From NCBI GenBank assembly GCA_947475545.1, contig CANJLL010000006.1, forward strand, positions 62,001 to 126,000: DNA of 64,000 nt. Direction: 5' to 3'. Shown one piece after another: positions 9,223 to 18,604 of the stretch. A model generated the notes under the pieces. That model did not search any database. It saw only the letters and a list, made by a program, of their open reading frames with translations, and was not told the DNA's origin. Numbering within the stretch: the first letter of the stretch is position 1; each line of letters opens with the position of its first letter. Source of the stretch: Chloroflexota bacterium. Lineage in GTDB: Bacteria; Chloroflexota; Limnocylindria; Limnocylindrales; CSP1-4. Made by a program: the position numbers and the translations under genes.

Positions 9223-9310
9223 TGTCGCGCGGTAGGATTCCGGGGCCTGCGGGCCACCCTCCCAGCCGCTCAATCGAGGTCGAGGTCGTCGTGTCCAGGT
9301 TCTCCGCCAC

Positions 9311-10198
9311 ATGATCCCGCCGCTCCGCCTCCACCGCCCACGCGCACTGCCCGAGGCCGTGGGCCTGCTGGCCGAGCTGGGCGACGAGGCGCGCATCCAC
9401 GCCGGCGGGACGGAGCTGATCCTGATGCTGCGCGAAGGGTTCATCGGCGCGGCGGACCTGGTCGACATCAAGGGCATCGCCGAGTTGGGCGGCATCTCGT
9501 TGGACGAGCGCCCGGGGCTGCTCCGGCTTGGCGCGACCGCCCGCCACGACGAGCTCGCCAGCGATCCCCTCGTTCGCCGCCATCTCCCCGTCCTGGCGGA
9601 CCTGGAGGCGCAGCTTGCCAACCAGCGGGTGCGCAACGCCGGCACCATCGGCGGCAACCTGGCCTTCGCCGAGCCGCACGCCGACCCGCCGGCGTTCCTG
9701 GTGGCGGCCGAGGCCGGGGTGCGCCTCGAGGGCCCGGAGGGCACGCGCTATGCCAACGTCGAGGGCTGGCTGGCGGGTGCGTTTGACGTCGACATCCGGG
9801 CGGGCGAGATCCTGTACGGCGTCTATGTCCAGCTGCCGGGGCCGCGGACGGCCTTTGGCTACCGCCGATTCAAGGCGCTGGAGCGGCCGTCCGCGACCGC
9901 GGCCGTCCGGCTCATCGTGGGTGACGACGGCCGAATCGAGTCCGCGCGGATCGTGCTGGGCTGCCTGGGCGGGGCGCCGCAGGTGATCCGGGGCGTTGAT
10001 GACCTCCTGGCCGGGCTGGCACTGGACGCCCTGGACGGGGTTGCCGGCGACATCGCCGTCGCCGTGGCCAGCGAAGCGGACACGATCACGGATCCGCACG
10101 GGCCGGAGGACTACAAGCGCCACATGGCCGGCGTGCTGGCGGTCCGGGCGCTCCGGGATGCGGCAGCGCAGCTCAACCAGGCGGAGACTCCGGCATGA
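9311..10198 (+). CDS. FAD-binding subunit of molybdenum hydroxylase (CoxM/XdhB-type)
   Basis: A 295-residue PCMH-type FAD-binding protein. It carries AGGTELI near residue 37 and the TIGGNLAFAEP segment, the two FAD-contact loops of the xanthine dehydrogenase/CO dehydrogenase medium subunit. It passes electrons from the iron-sulfur clusters to an acceptor. It overlaps the next gene by 4 nt (ATGA) and is the only FAD subunit for the two fused molybdenum proteins that follow. The substrate of the complex is unknown. Confidence 0.93.
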   Translation: MIPPLRLHRPRALPEAVGLLAELGDEARIHAGGTELILMLREGFIGAADLVDIKGIAELGGISLDERPGLLRLGATARHDELASDPLVRRHLPVLADLEAQLANQRVRNAGTIGGNLAFAEPHADPPAFLVAAEAGVRLEGPEGTRYANVEGWLAGAFDVDIRAGEILYGVYVQLPGPRTAFGYRRFKALERPSATAAVRLIVGDDGRIESARIVLGCLGGAPQVIRGVDDLLAGLALDALDGVAGDIAVAVASEADTITDPHGPEDYKRHMAGVLAVRALRDAAAQLNQAETPA

Positions 10199-13047
10199 GC
10201 GAGCACGACCTCCCGTTCGAGGCCACGGTCAACGGCCTCGCGGTCAGCCTGGAGATCCCGGCGGGCCGGACCCTGGCCGAGCTGGTCCGCGACGACCTGG
10301 GACTGACCGGCACCAAGGTCTCCTGTGCGATGGGGATCTGCGGGGCCTGCACGGTCCTGGTCGACGGCCGCTCGGTCTCCGCCTGCACCACCCTGGCGGC
10401 CGACGCCGAGGGGACGACGATCACCACCGTGGAGGGCCTGGCCGGGCCGGACGGGACGCTCTCCGCGCTCCAGGCGGCGTTCATCCGCCACGGGGCGCTC
10501 CAGTGTGGGTACTGCACGCCGGGCTTCCTGGCCGCCGCCACCGAGCTGCTGGCGCGAACCCCGGCGCCGGACGAAGCACAGGTCAAGGCCGCGCTGGAAG
10601 GCAACATCTGCCGGTGCACCGGCTACCGGCCCATCGTCGCGGCGGTGCTCGACGCGGCCAAGGCCGGCGCGGCCGGCGGGCCGGCCGGAGCCACCGCGAA
10701 GGCCCAGCATGCCCCGGATGACCACGGCGGGCCCACGCCGGGCTTCACCGTCATCGGATCCGCGGTTCCCCGGGTGGATGCCCGGGTCAAGGTCACCGGG
10801 GCCGCCGCCTTCGTCGGCGACCTCGCCGTGGCGGGGCTGCTCCACGGGGCCGTGGTCCGTTCGGACGTGCCGCACGGCCGAATCGTGGCGATTGATGCCG
10901 CCGAGGCGCTGGCCGTGTCGGGCGTCCTCCGCGTCGTCACCTTCGCCGACCTCAAGTCCGGGCTGAAGGGCACCCACTACGGTCCGGTGGTCCGCGACTG
11001 CCCGCTCCTCGCCGACGGCGTGGTCCGCTACGAGGGCGAGCCGATCGCCGTGGTCGTCGCCCGCGATGCCGGGACCGCCCGGCGGGCGGCTCGCCTGGTC
11101 CGCGTGGACATCGAGGACCTGCCCCGGATCGTGGACGTGGTGGGCGCCATGGGCGACGACGCGCCCCGCGTCCACGCCGGTGACGGCGCCGCCACCGCCG
11201 CCAAGGGCGAGTTCGGCGGCGCCTGGGCCGACGGCTGGGAGCCAGCGCGCAACATCGCCGGCCAGTACCACGACGCCCGCGGCGACGTGGATGCCGCACT
11301 GGCCGCCGCCGACCGGGTCTTCGAGGGCGTCTACACCGTCCCCAGCATCACCCACGCCTCGATCGAGAACCAGGTCGCCACCGCAATCCCCTCCCCCGGC
11401 GGCATCACGGTCCATGGGTCCAACCAGTACCCGTACCTCATGTCCAAGCTGGTGGGCGACCTGGTGGGCCTGCCCGAATCGGCGGTCCGGATCGTCATCC
11501 CGTTTGTCGGCGGCTCGTTCGGCGGCAAGGAGTACGCCAGCGTCCTGCCGCTGTGCGCGGGCATCGCCTGGGTCATGGGCCGGCCCGTGCGCCTGGAGTA
11601 CAGCCAGGAAGAGTCGTTCCGGAGCGCGGTCCGCCACGCGGCCACGATGCGCTTCACGACCGGGGTCACCCACGACGGGATCATCACGGCCCGCAAGATC
11701 GACATCCTGTTCGACACTGGCGCGTACGCGGACCAGGGTCCCCGCGTGGTTCGCCAGGCCGGCTACCGCGCCCCCGGGCCGTACCGGATCCCCAACCTGC
11801 AAGTTGATGCGCTGGCGGTCTACACCAACAAGATCCCGGCCGGGGCGTACCGCGGCTTTGGCGCCAGCCAGCCCATCTTCGCCTGCGAACGACACATGGA
11901 CGAGATCGCCGCGGGCCTGGGCCTGGACCCGGTCGCGTTCCGGGAGCGGAACCTGCTGGGCCTGGGCGACGACTTCGTGGTGGGCGACCTGCCCCTGGAC
12001 TGCGACCTGCCGGAGCAGCTCCGGATCGCGCGGGAGGAGATGGCGCGGCCACTCCCCGTGGCGCCCGGCGACACCCGGCTCCGCGGGGCCGGGTATGCGA
12101 TCGGTCTCAAGAACACGGCGAGCGGCAACCTGCCGTCCACGGCCATCGCGCGGCTCCACGCCGACGGCTCCGCGACGGTCCTCGCCAGCTCCGTGGAGAT
12201 CGGGCAGGGCACGCTGACGATGATCGCCATGGTGGTCGCCGAGACCCTGGGGATCGCGGCCGAGCGAGTGCGGGTGACCACGCCGGACACGGCCGTCACG
12301 CCGTTCGACCAGCGGACCTCGTCCAGCCGCTCCACGGTCCACCTGGGCGTCGCGGCCCAGCGGGCGGCCCAGGACGCGGCCTCGCGGGCCATCGCAGCGG
12401 CCGCGCGGCTCCTGGGCGTGGAGCCCGAAACGCTCCGCCTGGCCGGCGGGGCGATCACGGGAGCACCGAAGCCCATGTCAATCGGGGCTCTGCTCAAGGC
12501 GCCCGGCGCCGGCTTTGGCGGCGAGATCATCGGCGTCGGCGACTTTGTCCCCGAGAGCCCGGAGGCGCCCACCAACTTCGGCATGCGCGCCGGCTACTGG
12601 GAAGGTTCGGTGGGGGCGGCGCTGGTCGCGGTGGATGCCGAGACCGGTGAGGTGGAGGTCCTGCGCTACGTCACCGTCTCGGACGTGGGTCGGATCATCA
12701 ACCCGCTCACGGCCCACGGCCAGGAGGAGGGTGGCGCGGTGATGGCCTTCGGCCACGCGCTGTTCGAAGACAGCCAGTTCGAGGACGGGGCGTTCCTGAA
12801 CCCATCGCTGGTGGACTACCGCGTGCCGCGGACCACGGACGTGCCGTCGGACTTCACCGTGCGCGCCCTGGAGCGGGGCGACGGGCCAGGGCCGTTCGGG
12901 GCCAAGGGGCTGGGCGAGAGCTCGATCATCACGGTCGCCCCGGCCATCGCCAACGCCGTGGCCGCCGCCACCGGCGCCTCGTTCCGCGACCTGCCGCTCA
13001 ACGCCTGGACGGTCTGGCGGGCGATGCGGGAGCGTGAGCAGGCCTGA
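10195..13047 (+). CDS. Fused [2Fe-2S]/molybdopterin molybdenum hydroxylase, copy 1
   Basis: A 950-residue protein joining the small and large hydroxylase subunits. Residues 1-160 hold a plant-type [2Fe-2S] domain (C-x4-C-x2-C in CAMGICGAC) and a second cluster domain (CGYC, CRC). After an Ala/Gly-rich linker of about 40 residues come the large-subunit domains, with GSFGGKEY, GAYRGFG and the late GLGES containing the catalytic Glu. GAYRGFG fits xanthine/aldehyde-oxidoreductase-type enzymes rather than CO dehydrogenase form I. The architecture resembles Desulfovibrio gigas aldehyde oxidoreductase, which also lacks a FAD domain. The 3' end overlaps copy 2 by 14 nt. Confidence 0.93.
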   Translation: MSEHDLPFEATVNGLAVSLEIPAGRTLAELVRDDLGLTGTKVSCAMGICGACTVLVDGRSVSACTTLAADAEGTTITTVEGLAGPDGTLSALQAAFIRHGALQCGYCTPGFLAAATELLARTPAPDEAQVKAALEGNICRCTGYRPIVAAVLDAAKAGAAGGPAGATAKAQHAPDDHGGPTPGFTVIGSAVPRVDARVKVTGAAAFVGDLAVAGLLHGAVVRSDVPHGRIVAIDAAEALAVSGVLRVVTFADLKSGLKGTHYGPVVRDCPLLADGVVRYEGEPIAVVVARDAGTARRAARLVRVDIEDLPRIVDVVGAMGDDAPRVHAGDGAATAAKGEFGGAWADGWEPARNIAGQYHDARGDVDAALAAADRVFEGVYTVPSITHASIENQVATAIPSPGGITVHGSNQYPYLMSKLVGDLVGLPESAVRIVIPFVGGSFGGKEYASVLPLCAGIAWVMGRPVRLEYSQEESFRSAVRHAATMRFTTGVTHDGIITARKIDILFDTGAYADQGPRVVRQAGYRAPGPYRIPNLQVDALAVYTNKIPAGAYRGFGASQPIFACERHMDEIAAGLGLDPVAFRERNLLGLGDDFVVGDLPLDCDLPEQLRIAREEMARPLPVAPGDTRLRGAGYAIGLKNTASGNLPSTAIARLHADGSATVLASSVEIGQGTLTMIAMVVAETLGIAAERVRVTTPDTAVTPFDQRTSSSRSTVHLGVAAQRAAQDAASRAIAAAARLLGVEPETLRLAGGAITGAPKPMSIGALLKAPGAGFGGEIIGVGDFVPESPEAPTNFGMRAGYWEGSVGAALVAVDAETGEVEVLRYVTVSDVGRIINPLTAHGQEEGGAVMAFGHALFEDSQFEDGAFLNPSLVDYRVPRTTDVPSDFTVRALERGDGPGPFGAKGLGESSIITVAPAIANAVAAATGASFRDLPLNAWTVWRAMREREQA

Positions 13048-15931
13048 GGACGTGGGCGCCCACAGCCTCCCGCTCCGCGCCACGGTCAACGGGGTCGAGA
13101 CCAGCCTGGAGATCCCGGCCGGGCTGACGCTCGCCGAGCTGGTCCGCGAGCGGCTGGGCCTGACCGGCACCAAGGTCTCCTGCGCGATGGGGATCTGCGG
13201 GGCGTGCACGGTGCTGGTGAACGGTCGCTCGGTCTCTGCCTGCACCACCCTGGCAGCCGATGCCGACGGGGCGGCCATCACGACGGTGGAGGGTCTGGCC
13301 GGACCGGACGGGACGCTGTCGGCGCTGCAGGCCGCGTTTATCCGCCACGGGGCGCTCCAGTGCGGCTACTGCACGCCGGGCTTCCTGGCAGCGGCCACCG
13401 AGCTGCTGGAGCGCAACCCCTCGCCCGACGAGCCGGCGGTCAAGGCGGCGCTCGAGGGCAACATCTGCCGGTGCACCGGCTACCGGCCCATCGTGGCGGC
13501 GGTGCTCGACGCCGCCGCCGGCGAGCCGCGAGCCGACCTTGGATCGCCAGCCGACCACGGGACGGCCGGGGTCAGCGCGGCCCACCCGCCCGGGCACGGG
13601 GCGAGCCCTGCCGCCCACCACGCCGGGCCCACGCCGGGCTTCAGCGTCATTGGCTCCCCCGTCCCCCGGGTGGATGCCCGGGTCAAGGTGACGGGGGCAG
13701 CGCACTACACCGCGGACCTGTCCGTCCCGGGCGCGCTCCACGGCGCCATCGTGGGATCACCGGTCCCGCACGGCCGCATCCTGGCGATCGACCCATCGAC
13801 GGCGCTGGCACATCCGGGCGTGCGGGCCGTGCTCACGATCGACGACCTTCGCCCACGGTTGGCCGCCGTCCGATTCGGCCCCAACGTCCGCGACCTCCCG
13901 CTGCTGGCCGATGGCGTCGCGCGCTACGAGGGCGAGCCAGTGGCGCTCGTGCTGGCGGACTCGCGCGGTGCGGCGCGCCGGGCGGCCCGCCTGGTCCGCG
14001 TGGAGATCGAGGACCTGCCGCGCGTCCTGGATGTCGACGAGGCGATGAGCGAGGCACCGCCCGCCCGCCTCCACGCCGACGAGCCCGCTCTCCGGGACGC
14101 CGCGGCGACGGCCGTCGGCTGGGAGCCCGCGCGGAACATCGCCGGCCAGTACCACGATGCCCGCGGCGACGTGGAGGCCGCTCTGGCCTCCGCCGACCGA
14201 GTCTTCGAGGGCGAGTACCGGGTCCCCACCGTGCAGCACGTGGCCCTGGAGAACCACGCCGTGCTCGCGGTGCCCGGGGCCGACGGGATCACGATCCATG
14301 CCGCCAACCAGTATCCCTACCTCATGTCACGGCTGGTGGGTGATCTCCTGGGCCTCCCGGAGTCGGCGATCCGCATCGTCATCCCCCACGTCGGCGGCGC
14401 ATTCGGCGGGAAGGAGTACGCGGCCCTGACGCCGCTCGCGGCCGCGGCCGCGTGGGTGGCTCGCCGGCCCGTCCGCCTCGAGCTCTCGCAGGAGGAGTCC
14501 GCGAGGGCGGTGGTCCGCCACGGGGCGGTGATGCGCTTCACGACCGGCGTGACGAACGACGGCCGGATCCTGGCCCGGAAGGTGGAGCTCCGCTATGACA
14601 CCGGGGCGTACGCCGACCAGGGGCCACGCGTGGTCCGCCTGGCCGGCTACCGCGCCCCCGGGCCGTACCGGATCCCCAGCCTGCAGGTGGATGCCTACGC
14701 GCTGTACACCAACAAGCCGTCCGCGGGCGCCTACCGCGGGTTCGGAGCCAACCAGCCGGTGTACGCCTGCGAGCGGCACATGGACGAGATCGCGGCGGGC
14801 CTGGGCATGGACCCGGTCGCCTTCCGGATGAAGAACCTGCTGGGCCTGGGCGACGACTTCGTGGTGGGCGACCTGCCCCTGGATTGCGACCTCCCAGAGC
14901 AGCTGCGGCTGGCGGCAACGGCGATTGGGGACGAACCCTCCGGGGACGACGGGCGCCTCCGAGGGACCGGCTTCGCCCTGGGCGTGATGAACACGGCGAG
15001 CGGGTTCCTGCCGTCCAGCGCCATCGTCCGGCTCCACGCCGACGGGAGCGCCACCGTGCTGGCGAGCTCGGTGGAGATGGGCCAGGGCGTGGCCACGACC
15101 CTGGCGATGATCGCGGCCGAGACGCTCGGCATCGCGCCGGACGCCGTCCGGATCGTCAGCCCGGACACCGCTGCCACACCCTTCGATCAGCGGACCGCGG
15201 CGAGCCGCTCGACGATCCACATGGGCACGGCCGTGCTGCGCGCGGCGGAGGACGCCGCAGCCAGGGCGGTCGCGGCCGCGTCCCGGGTCCTCGGCGTGCC
15301 CCAGGAGGGGCTGTGCCTGCGGGGCGGCCGAATCGAGGGCGGCCCGAGGGGCCTGACGCTGGGCGCACTGATCAAGGCACCCGGTTCGGGCTTCGGCGGC
15401 GAGATCGTCGGCGTGGGCCACTTCATGCCCGCGCAGCCGGACGCGCCCACCACGCTGGGGGCCCGGGCGTCGTTCTGGGAGGCGTCGGTGGGCGCCGCCA
15501 GCGTGGCCGTCGACCCGGTGACCGGCGAGGTCGAGGTGGAGCGGTTTGTCACCGTCTCGGACGTGGGACGCATCATCAACCCGCTCACCGCCCACGGCCA
15601 GGAAGAGGGTGGCGCGCTGATGGCGTTCGGCCACGCGTTGTTCGAGGCGTCCGTGTTCGAGGACGGCGCGTTCCTGAACCCGACCATGCTGGACTACCGC
15701 GTGCCGCGGGTCAGCGACATGGCCGGCGAGTTCGTGGGCCGCTACCTGGAGCGCGGCGACGGGCCCGGCCCGTTCGGCGCCAAGGGCATGGGCGAGACAT
15801 CGATCATCACGGTCGCCCCGGCCATCGCGAACGCCATCGCGGCTGCGACCGGCCTCCAGCTCCGCTCCCTGCCGATGTCGGCGGCGGAGATCTGGCGGGG
15901 GCTCGCTGTCAGTCCTCCGCCAGGACGATGA
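13034..15931 (+). CDS. Fused [2Fe-2S]/molybdopterin molybdenum hydroxylase, copy 2
   Basis: A 965-residue paralogue of the preceding gene with the same domain order. The [2Fe-2S] portion is nearly identical (CAMGICGAC, CGYC, CRC), the linker is longer and different, and the large-subunit motifs are AFGGKEY, GAYRGFGANQ and GMGET. Differences concentrate in the linker and in loops around the Moco pocket (for example GFGASQ versus GFGANQ), which suggests duplication followed by substrate divergence. It overlaps copy 1 by 14 nt and is the last gene of the operon. Its 3' end overlaps the convergent channel remnant by 23 nt. Confidence 0.93.
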   Translation: MSRPEDVGAHSLPLRATVNGVETSLEIPAGLTLAELVRERLGLTGTKVSCAMGICGACTVLVNGRSVSACTTLAADADGAAITTVEGLAGPDGTLSALQAAFIRHGALQCGYCTPGFLAAATELLERNPSPDEPAVKAALEGNICRCTGYRPIVAAVLDAAAGEPRADLGSPADHGTAGVSAAHPPGHGASPAAHHAGPTPGFSVIGSPVPRVDARVKVTGAAHYTADLSVPGALHGAIVGSPVPHGRILAIDPSTALAHPGVRAVLTIDDLRPRLAAVRFGPNVRDLPLLADGVARYEGEPVALVLADSRGAARRAARLVRVEIEDLPRVLDVDEAMSEAPPARLHADEPALRDAAATAVGWEPARNIAGQYHDARGDVEAALASADRVFEGEYRVPTVQHVALENHAVLAVPGADGITIHAANQYPYLMSRLVGDLLGLPESAIRIVIPHVGGAFGGKEYAALTPLAAAAAWVARRPVRLELSQEESARAVVRHGAVMRFTTGVTNDGRILARKVELRYDTGAYADQGPRVVRLAGYRAPGPYRIPSLQVDAYALYTNKPSAGAYRGFGANQPVYACERHMDEIAAGLGMDPVAFRMKNLLGLGDDFVVGDLPLDCDLPEQLRLAATAIGDEPSGDDGRLRGTGFALGVMNTASGFLPSSAIVRLHADGSATVLASSVEMGQGVATTLAMIAAETLGIAPDAVRIVSPDTAATPFDQRTAASRSTIHMGTAVLRAAEDAAARAVAAASRVLGVPQEGLCLRGGRIEGGPRGLTLGALIKAPGSGFGGEIVGVGHFMPAQPDAPTTLGARASFWEASVGAASVAVDPVTGEVEVERFVTVSDVGRIINPLTAHGQEEGGALMAFGHALFEASVFEDGAFLNPTMLDYRVPRVSDMAGEFVGRYLERGDGPGPFGAKGMGETSIITVAPAIANAIAAATGLQLRSLPMSAAEIWRGLAVSPPPGR

Positions 15932-17140
15932 CCCGGTCGTCCGCCTCGAACGTCACCATGGCGTCCTTCCGGGGGTTGAGGCGCACCCCGTACGCCACGT
16001 CCGACTCCTCGTGCTGGGCGGCGATCCGGTAGCCGATGGCCGTCTCACCGCGCCGACGCGCCGCCTCCACGACCGCCGCGTACGGGACAGGCCGATCCGT
16101 GACGACGTAGTCTGCCGCGGGCTTCAGGTAGATCTCCGAGCCCTCCGGGTCGAGGATGTCCGCGAAGACGGCATTGAGATGCTTGTTCTCCGAGACCTGG
16201 GCGATCATCAGGCTGGTGAGGCGATCACTGACGATGAAGTCGTCGGCGCGGGCGACCTCGGCCAACGCCCGATCACGAAGGTCGAGCATCTCGCTGACGA
16301 TCGAGAAGTCCCGCCCCAGGCGCGATGCGATGTCGCGCAGGTGGAGGAGCGTGATCAGCGTGCGGGCGTCGGCGCGCGACACGTCGAGGTGGTCCGACTC
16401 GCACAGGACCACGATGTGATCGAAGACCTCGACGCCCAGTGCATCCAGGACGGACCGATCGGCCGAATCGGCGGTCCGGACCTCCAGCCCCTGGCGCACC
16501 AGCAGCGCGCCGAGCCCGGCCAGCCCCGCGTCATCGGCCGCGGCGGGCGCAACCACGGTCACCGTGCTACCGGCAGGCGCGTAGCGGTCGAGCTCCCGCA
16601 CCAGGGCCGGCGCCCGGCGGTTCCAGCCCAGGATCAGCGTTCGCTCCGGCCGTTCGGCGCGCGGCACGGGCATCGCCAGGAGTGCCTCGTCCACGGCATT
16701 CACCGTGGACGCCCCCCGGGTGATGCGGTCGTCGTCCGCTGCGATGACGACCAGCCGGTCGCCGGGCCCGATGACGGTGTCGGCGGGCGGATTGAGCCGG
16801 GGGCCACCTCCCGGCACCAGGAGCCCGATCGGCGATGCATCCACGAACGCCGTGATCACGTCGCCATAGCTCCGGCCCTGGAAGTCGTCGGCGCTCGTCA
16901 TGTAGATCTCGTCACCGCTGAAGTCCAGCAGTTCCTGGTAGACGATGGAGAGGCCCGACTGACGACAGGTCTGGGCCGCGATGCGGGCGATCACGTCCCC
17001 GGCGAGGATCAGCTCCACCTCGTCCCGGCCCACCATCTGCGCAACCCGCAGGTTCGCCCGATCCTGGAGCTCGGCGACGATGTGGTACGGCGCGACGCGG
17101 CGCCGCTCCCCGTGCGGCGGCGCCCCGTCCGGAGGCGCCC
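15909..17140 (-). pseudogene. CASTOR/POLLUX-type ion-channel regulatory fragment, 5' end missing
   Basis: The frame from the ATG at 17036 gives 375 residues with RCK/TrkA-like folds: a partial first domain (ELLDFSGDEIY), a second Rossmann-like unit (TLILGWNRRAP) and a C-terminal domain. Homology to CASTOR/POLLUX proteins continues upstream of that ATG in the same frame (PYHIVAELQDR, about 17062-17096). The true gene was therefore longer. The transmembrane pore and the start of the first RCK unit are absent. Immediately upstream the sequence becomes the 5' end of a helicase gene in another frame. I read this as a truncated gene or an assembly junction. Translation from 17036 could still yield a soluble regulatory fragment. 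Confidence 0.7.
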
Positions 17141-17149
17141 TCCCCGACC

Positions 17150-17403
17150 CGGTCCCGCCCCAGCAGCTCGAGGCACCAGAGGAACGCAGCCAGGGTCTTG
17201 CCGCTCCCGGTGGGCGCGTGGATCAGCGTGTGCCGCCCGGCCGCGATGGCCGCCCAGCCGCCCACCTGCGCCGGCGTTGGGGCGCTGAAGCTGGCCTCGA
17301 ACCAGGCCCGAACGGGTGCGGAGAAGGCCGCGAGCGGGTCGATCCCCGGCGTCGCGGCGGGCTGGTCGGGTGCGGCGGGACGCCGCGATCGAGTGGTGGC
17401 CAC
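17150..17403 (-). pseudogene. N-terminal fragment of an Lhr-like DEAD/DEAH helicase
   Basis: About 85 residues from the ATG at 17403 match the start of Lhr-type superfamily-2 helicases: a Q-motif-like region (FSAPTPAQ), then motif I (APTGSGKT) and FLWCLELL. The homology then stops. The frame continues to 16912 as low-complexity sequence that is antisense-shifted relative to the channel remnant. Lhr proteins are usually far longer (over 800 residues, often about 1500), so almost all of the gene is missing. The exact junction lies between about 17141 and 17165. Confidence 0.7.
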
Positions 17404-17563
17404 GGGAACCCGAGTAGAGGCAGCCGCCCGAAATCGATCAGGCGTTCGACCGCCTCACGGCCAGAGCCGGGCCGGCAGATGGTGCGGCCAGGCCCGATTG
17501 AAGACGAGCCAGGCCATGAGAGGGGGAACAGGAACGCCGCCGGGCCCGACGGCGAGGATGGGA

Positions 17564-17595
17564 GCAACCGCGCCCGGGGGAACGGGCGCGGTTGC
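17564..17595 (-). terminator. Strong hairpin downstream of heliorhodopsin
   Basis: A perfect 13-bp inverted repeat (17564-17576 and 17583-17595) with a 6-nt loop begins 19 nt after the heliorhodopsin stop codon. There is no T-tract after it in the minus direction, so it may act as an imperfect intrinsic terminator or as a 3' RNA-stabilising stem. The rest of the interval 17404-17613 shows nothing recognisable. Confidence 0.6.
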
Positions 17596-17613
17596 GGGTG
17601 TAGTGGGCTGGCG

Positions 17614-18480
17614 TCAGCCCCCGGGGCGGAGCGTCCCGCTGAAGACCTGCCAGGCCAGGAGCGACTTGGCCAACAGGCTCATGACCATGTAGGTCTTCTC
17701 GCCTGCCAGGTAGTCCTTCCAGCGTCCGACCTGCTTGAACTGGAGCACCATCGTGATCGCGAAGACGTTGAACGTGAGGAACAGGGTCCCGATGATCACG
17801 TACACGAAGGCCGGGATCTGGGCGTTGGCCGGCAGGCCCTCCTGGAACCCGTAGGCCAGAAGGATCGAGAAGATCCCCAGCCACGGCATGATCCCGGCAA
17901 CGCAGCCGAAGATGTAGTGCTTCCAGTCCGGATGGTCACGCCGGCCCTCGTTGGCCGCTTCCATGCTCCAGCCAAACAGGTTCATGGCCACGTTGCAGCC
18001 GGCGATCGCCACGAGGGCCGGGAAGTCCCGGATGGACGAGATGTAGGCGATGGCGACGATCATCACCGTGCTGCTGAGGCTGTACTCGACCCAGCGCAGC
18101 GGGTTCATGCCGCGCGCCAGCCAGGACTCATAACGGGCCTGGAGCGGCCAGCCGGCCGCGTAATGGGCAATCGCGCTCATGGCCAGGAACGAGGCGATCA
18201 GCCAGGCGAGCGGCATGGAGAAGAGCTGGACCTGCGTCTGCTCGATGCCCTTGAATGCGCCGTTCTCGATGATCGGCTTGATCGTGGGAACGTACGGCGC
18301 GAACGTCGCGGCCGTCGTGGAGATGGCCATCATCGCGGCGAACTGGATGCCATGGAGGAAGACGAGCGTCCGGTTCCAGCGAGCCAGCGAGGCGGCCCGC
18401 GCGGCGGGGATGGCGGCCGGGGCGCCGATTGGCAGTCCGGCTGGGCCGGTTGGGGTGGGGGTGGGGGTGGCCGTGGTCAT
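17614..18480 (-). CDS. Heliorhodopsin
   Basis: A 288-residue seven-helix retinal protein of the heliorhodopsin family. Helix 7 carries the retinal Schiff-base lysine in SLLAKSLLAWQ (Lys272). Helix 3 has the counterion glutamate in RWVEYSLSS (Glu132), both in characteristic heliorhodopsin contexts. A Pro/Thr/Ala-rich N-terminal extension of about 30 residues precedes the first helix. Family members are inserted with inverted topology (N-terminus inside) and are light sensors or enzyme/transport regulators rather than pumps. The gene diverges from a CarH-type photoreceptor regulator and has a consensus sigma-70 promoter. No retinal or carotenoid synthesis gene lies in the window. Confidence 0.96.
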   Translation of the reverse strand: MTTATPTPTPTGPAGLPIGAPAAIPAARAASLARWNRTLVFLHGIQFAAMMAISTTAATFAPYVPTIKPIIENGAFKGIEQTQVQLFSMPLAWLIASFLAMSAIAHYAAGWPLQARYESWLARGMNPLRWVEYSLSSTVMIVAIAYISSIRDFPALVAIAGCNVAMNLFGWSMEAANEGRRDHPDWKHYIFGCVAGIMPWLGIFSILLAYGFQEGLPANAQIPAFVYVIIGTLFLTFNVFAITMVLQFKQVGRWKDYLAGEKTYMVMSLLAKSLLAWQVFSGTLRPGG

Positions 18481-18528
18481 GCGGGTTTCCTCGGTTTCCT
18501 TTCGGACGTGCTCGCGTCGTGTGGTCTA

Positions 18529-18554
18529 TGTACAGGGTCTGTCAAGACTATACG
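18529..18554. promoter_or_regulatory. Candidate CarH-type operator repeats
   Basis: TGTACA at 18529 and TGTCAA at 18540 are two half-sites exactly 11 bp apart, followed by TATACG at 18549. A further TGTCAA lies at 18571, inside the heliorhodopsin -35. CarH tetramers are known to bind tandem 11-bp repeats with a TnTACA core. The repeats overlap the predicted heliorhodopsin start site, so binding should repress it. Only the first site matches the core fully, so the assignment is provisional. Confidence 0.5.
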
Positions 18555-18576
18555 AGGGCCCGCGGTCGACTGTCAA
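18547..18576 (-). promoter_or_regulatory. Sigma-70 promoter of heliorhodopsin
   Basis: On the minus strand there is a perfect -35 TTGACA (18576-18571), an 18-bp spacer and a -10 TATAGT (18552-18547). The predicted transcription start is near 18540, giving a 5' leader of about 60 nt. It is one of the clearest consensus promoters in this GC-rich window. Confidence 0.75.
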
Positions 18577-18604
18577 CCGTTCCTTGTGCTAGGCTTCACA
18601 AACG

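Noticed and set aside
10195-15931. CO dehydrogenase (form I) identity for the fused hydroxylases.
   Set aside because: The active-site loop reads GAYRGFG rather than the Cys-containing AYRCSFR of form I enzymes.
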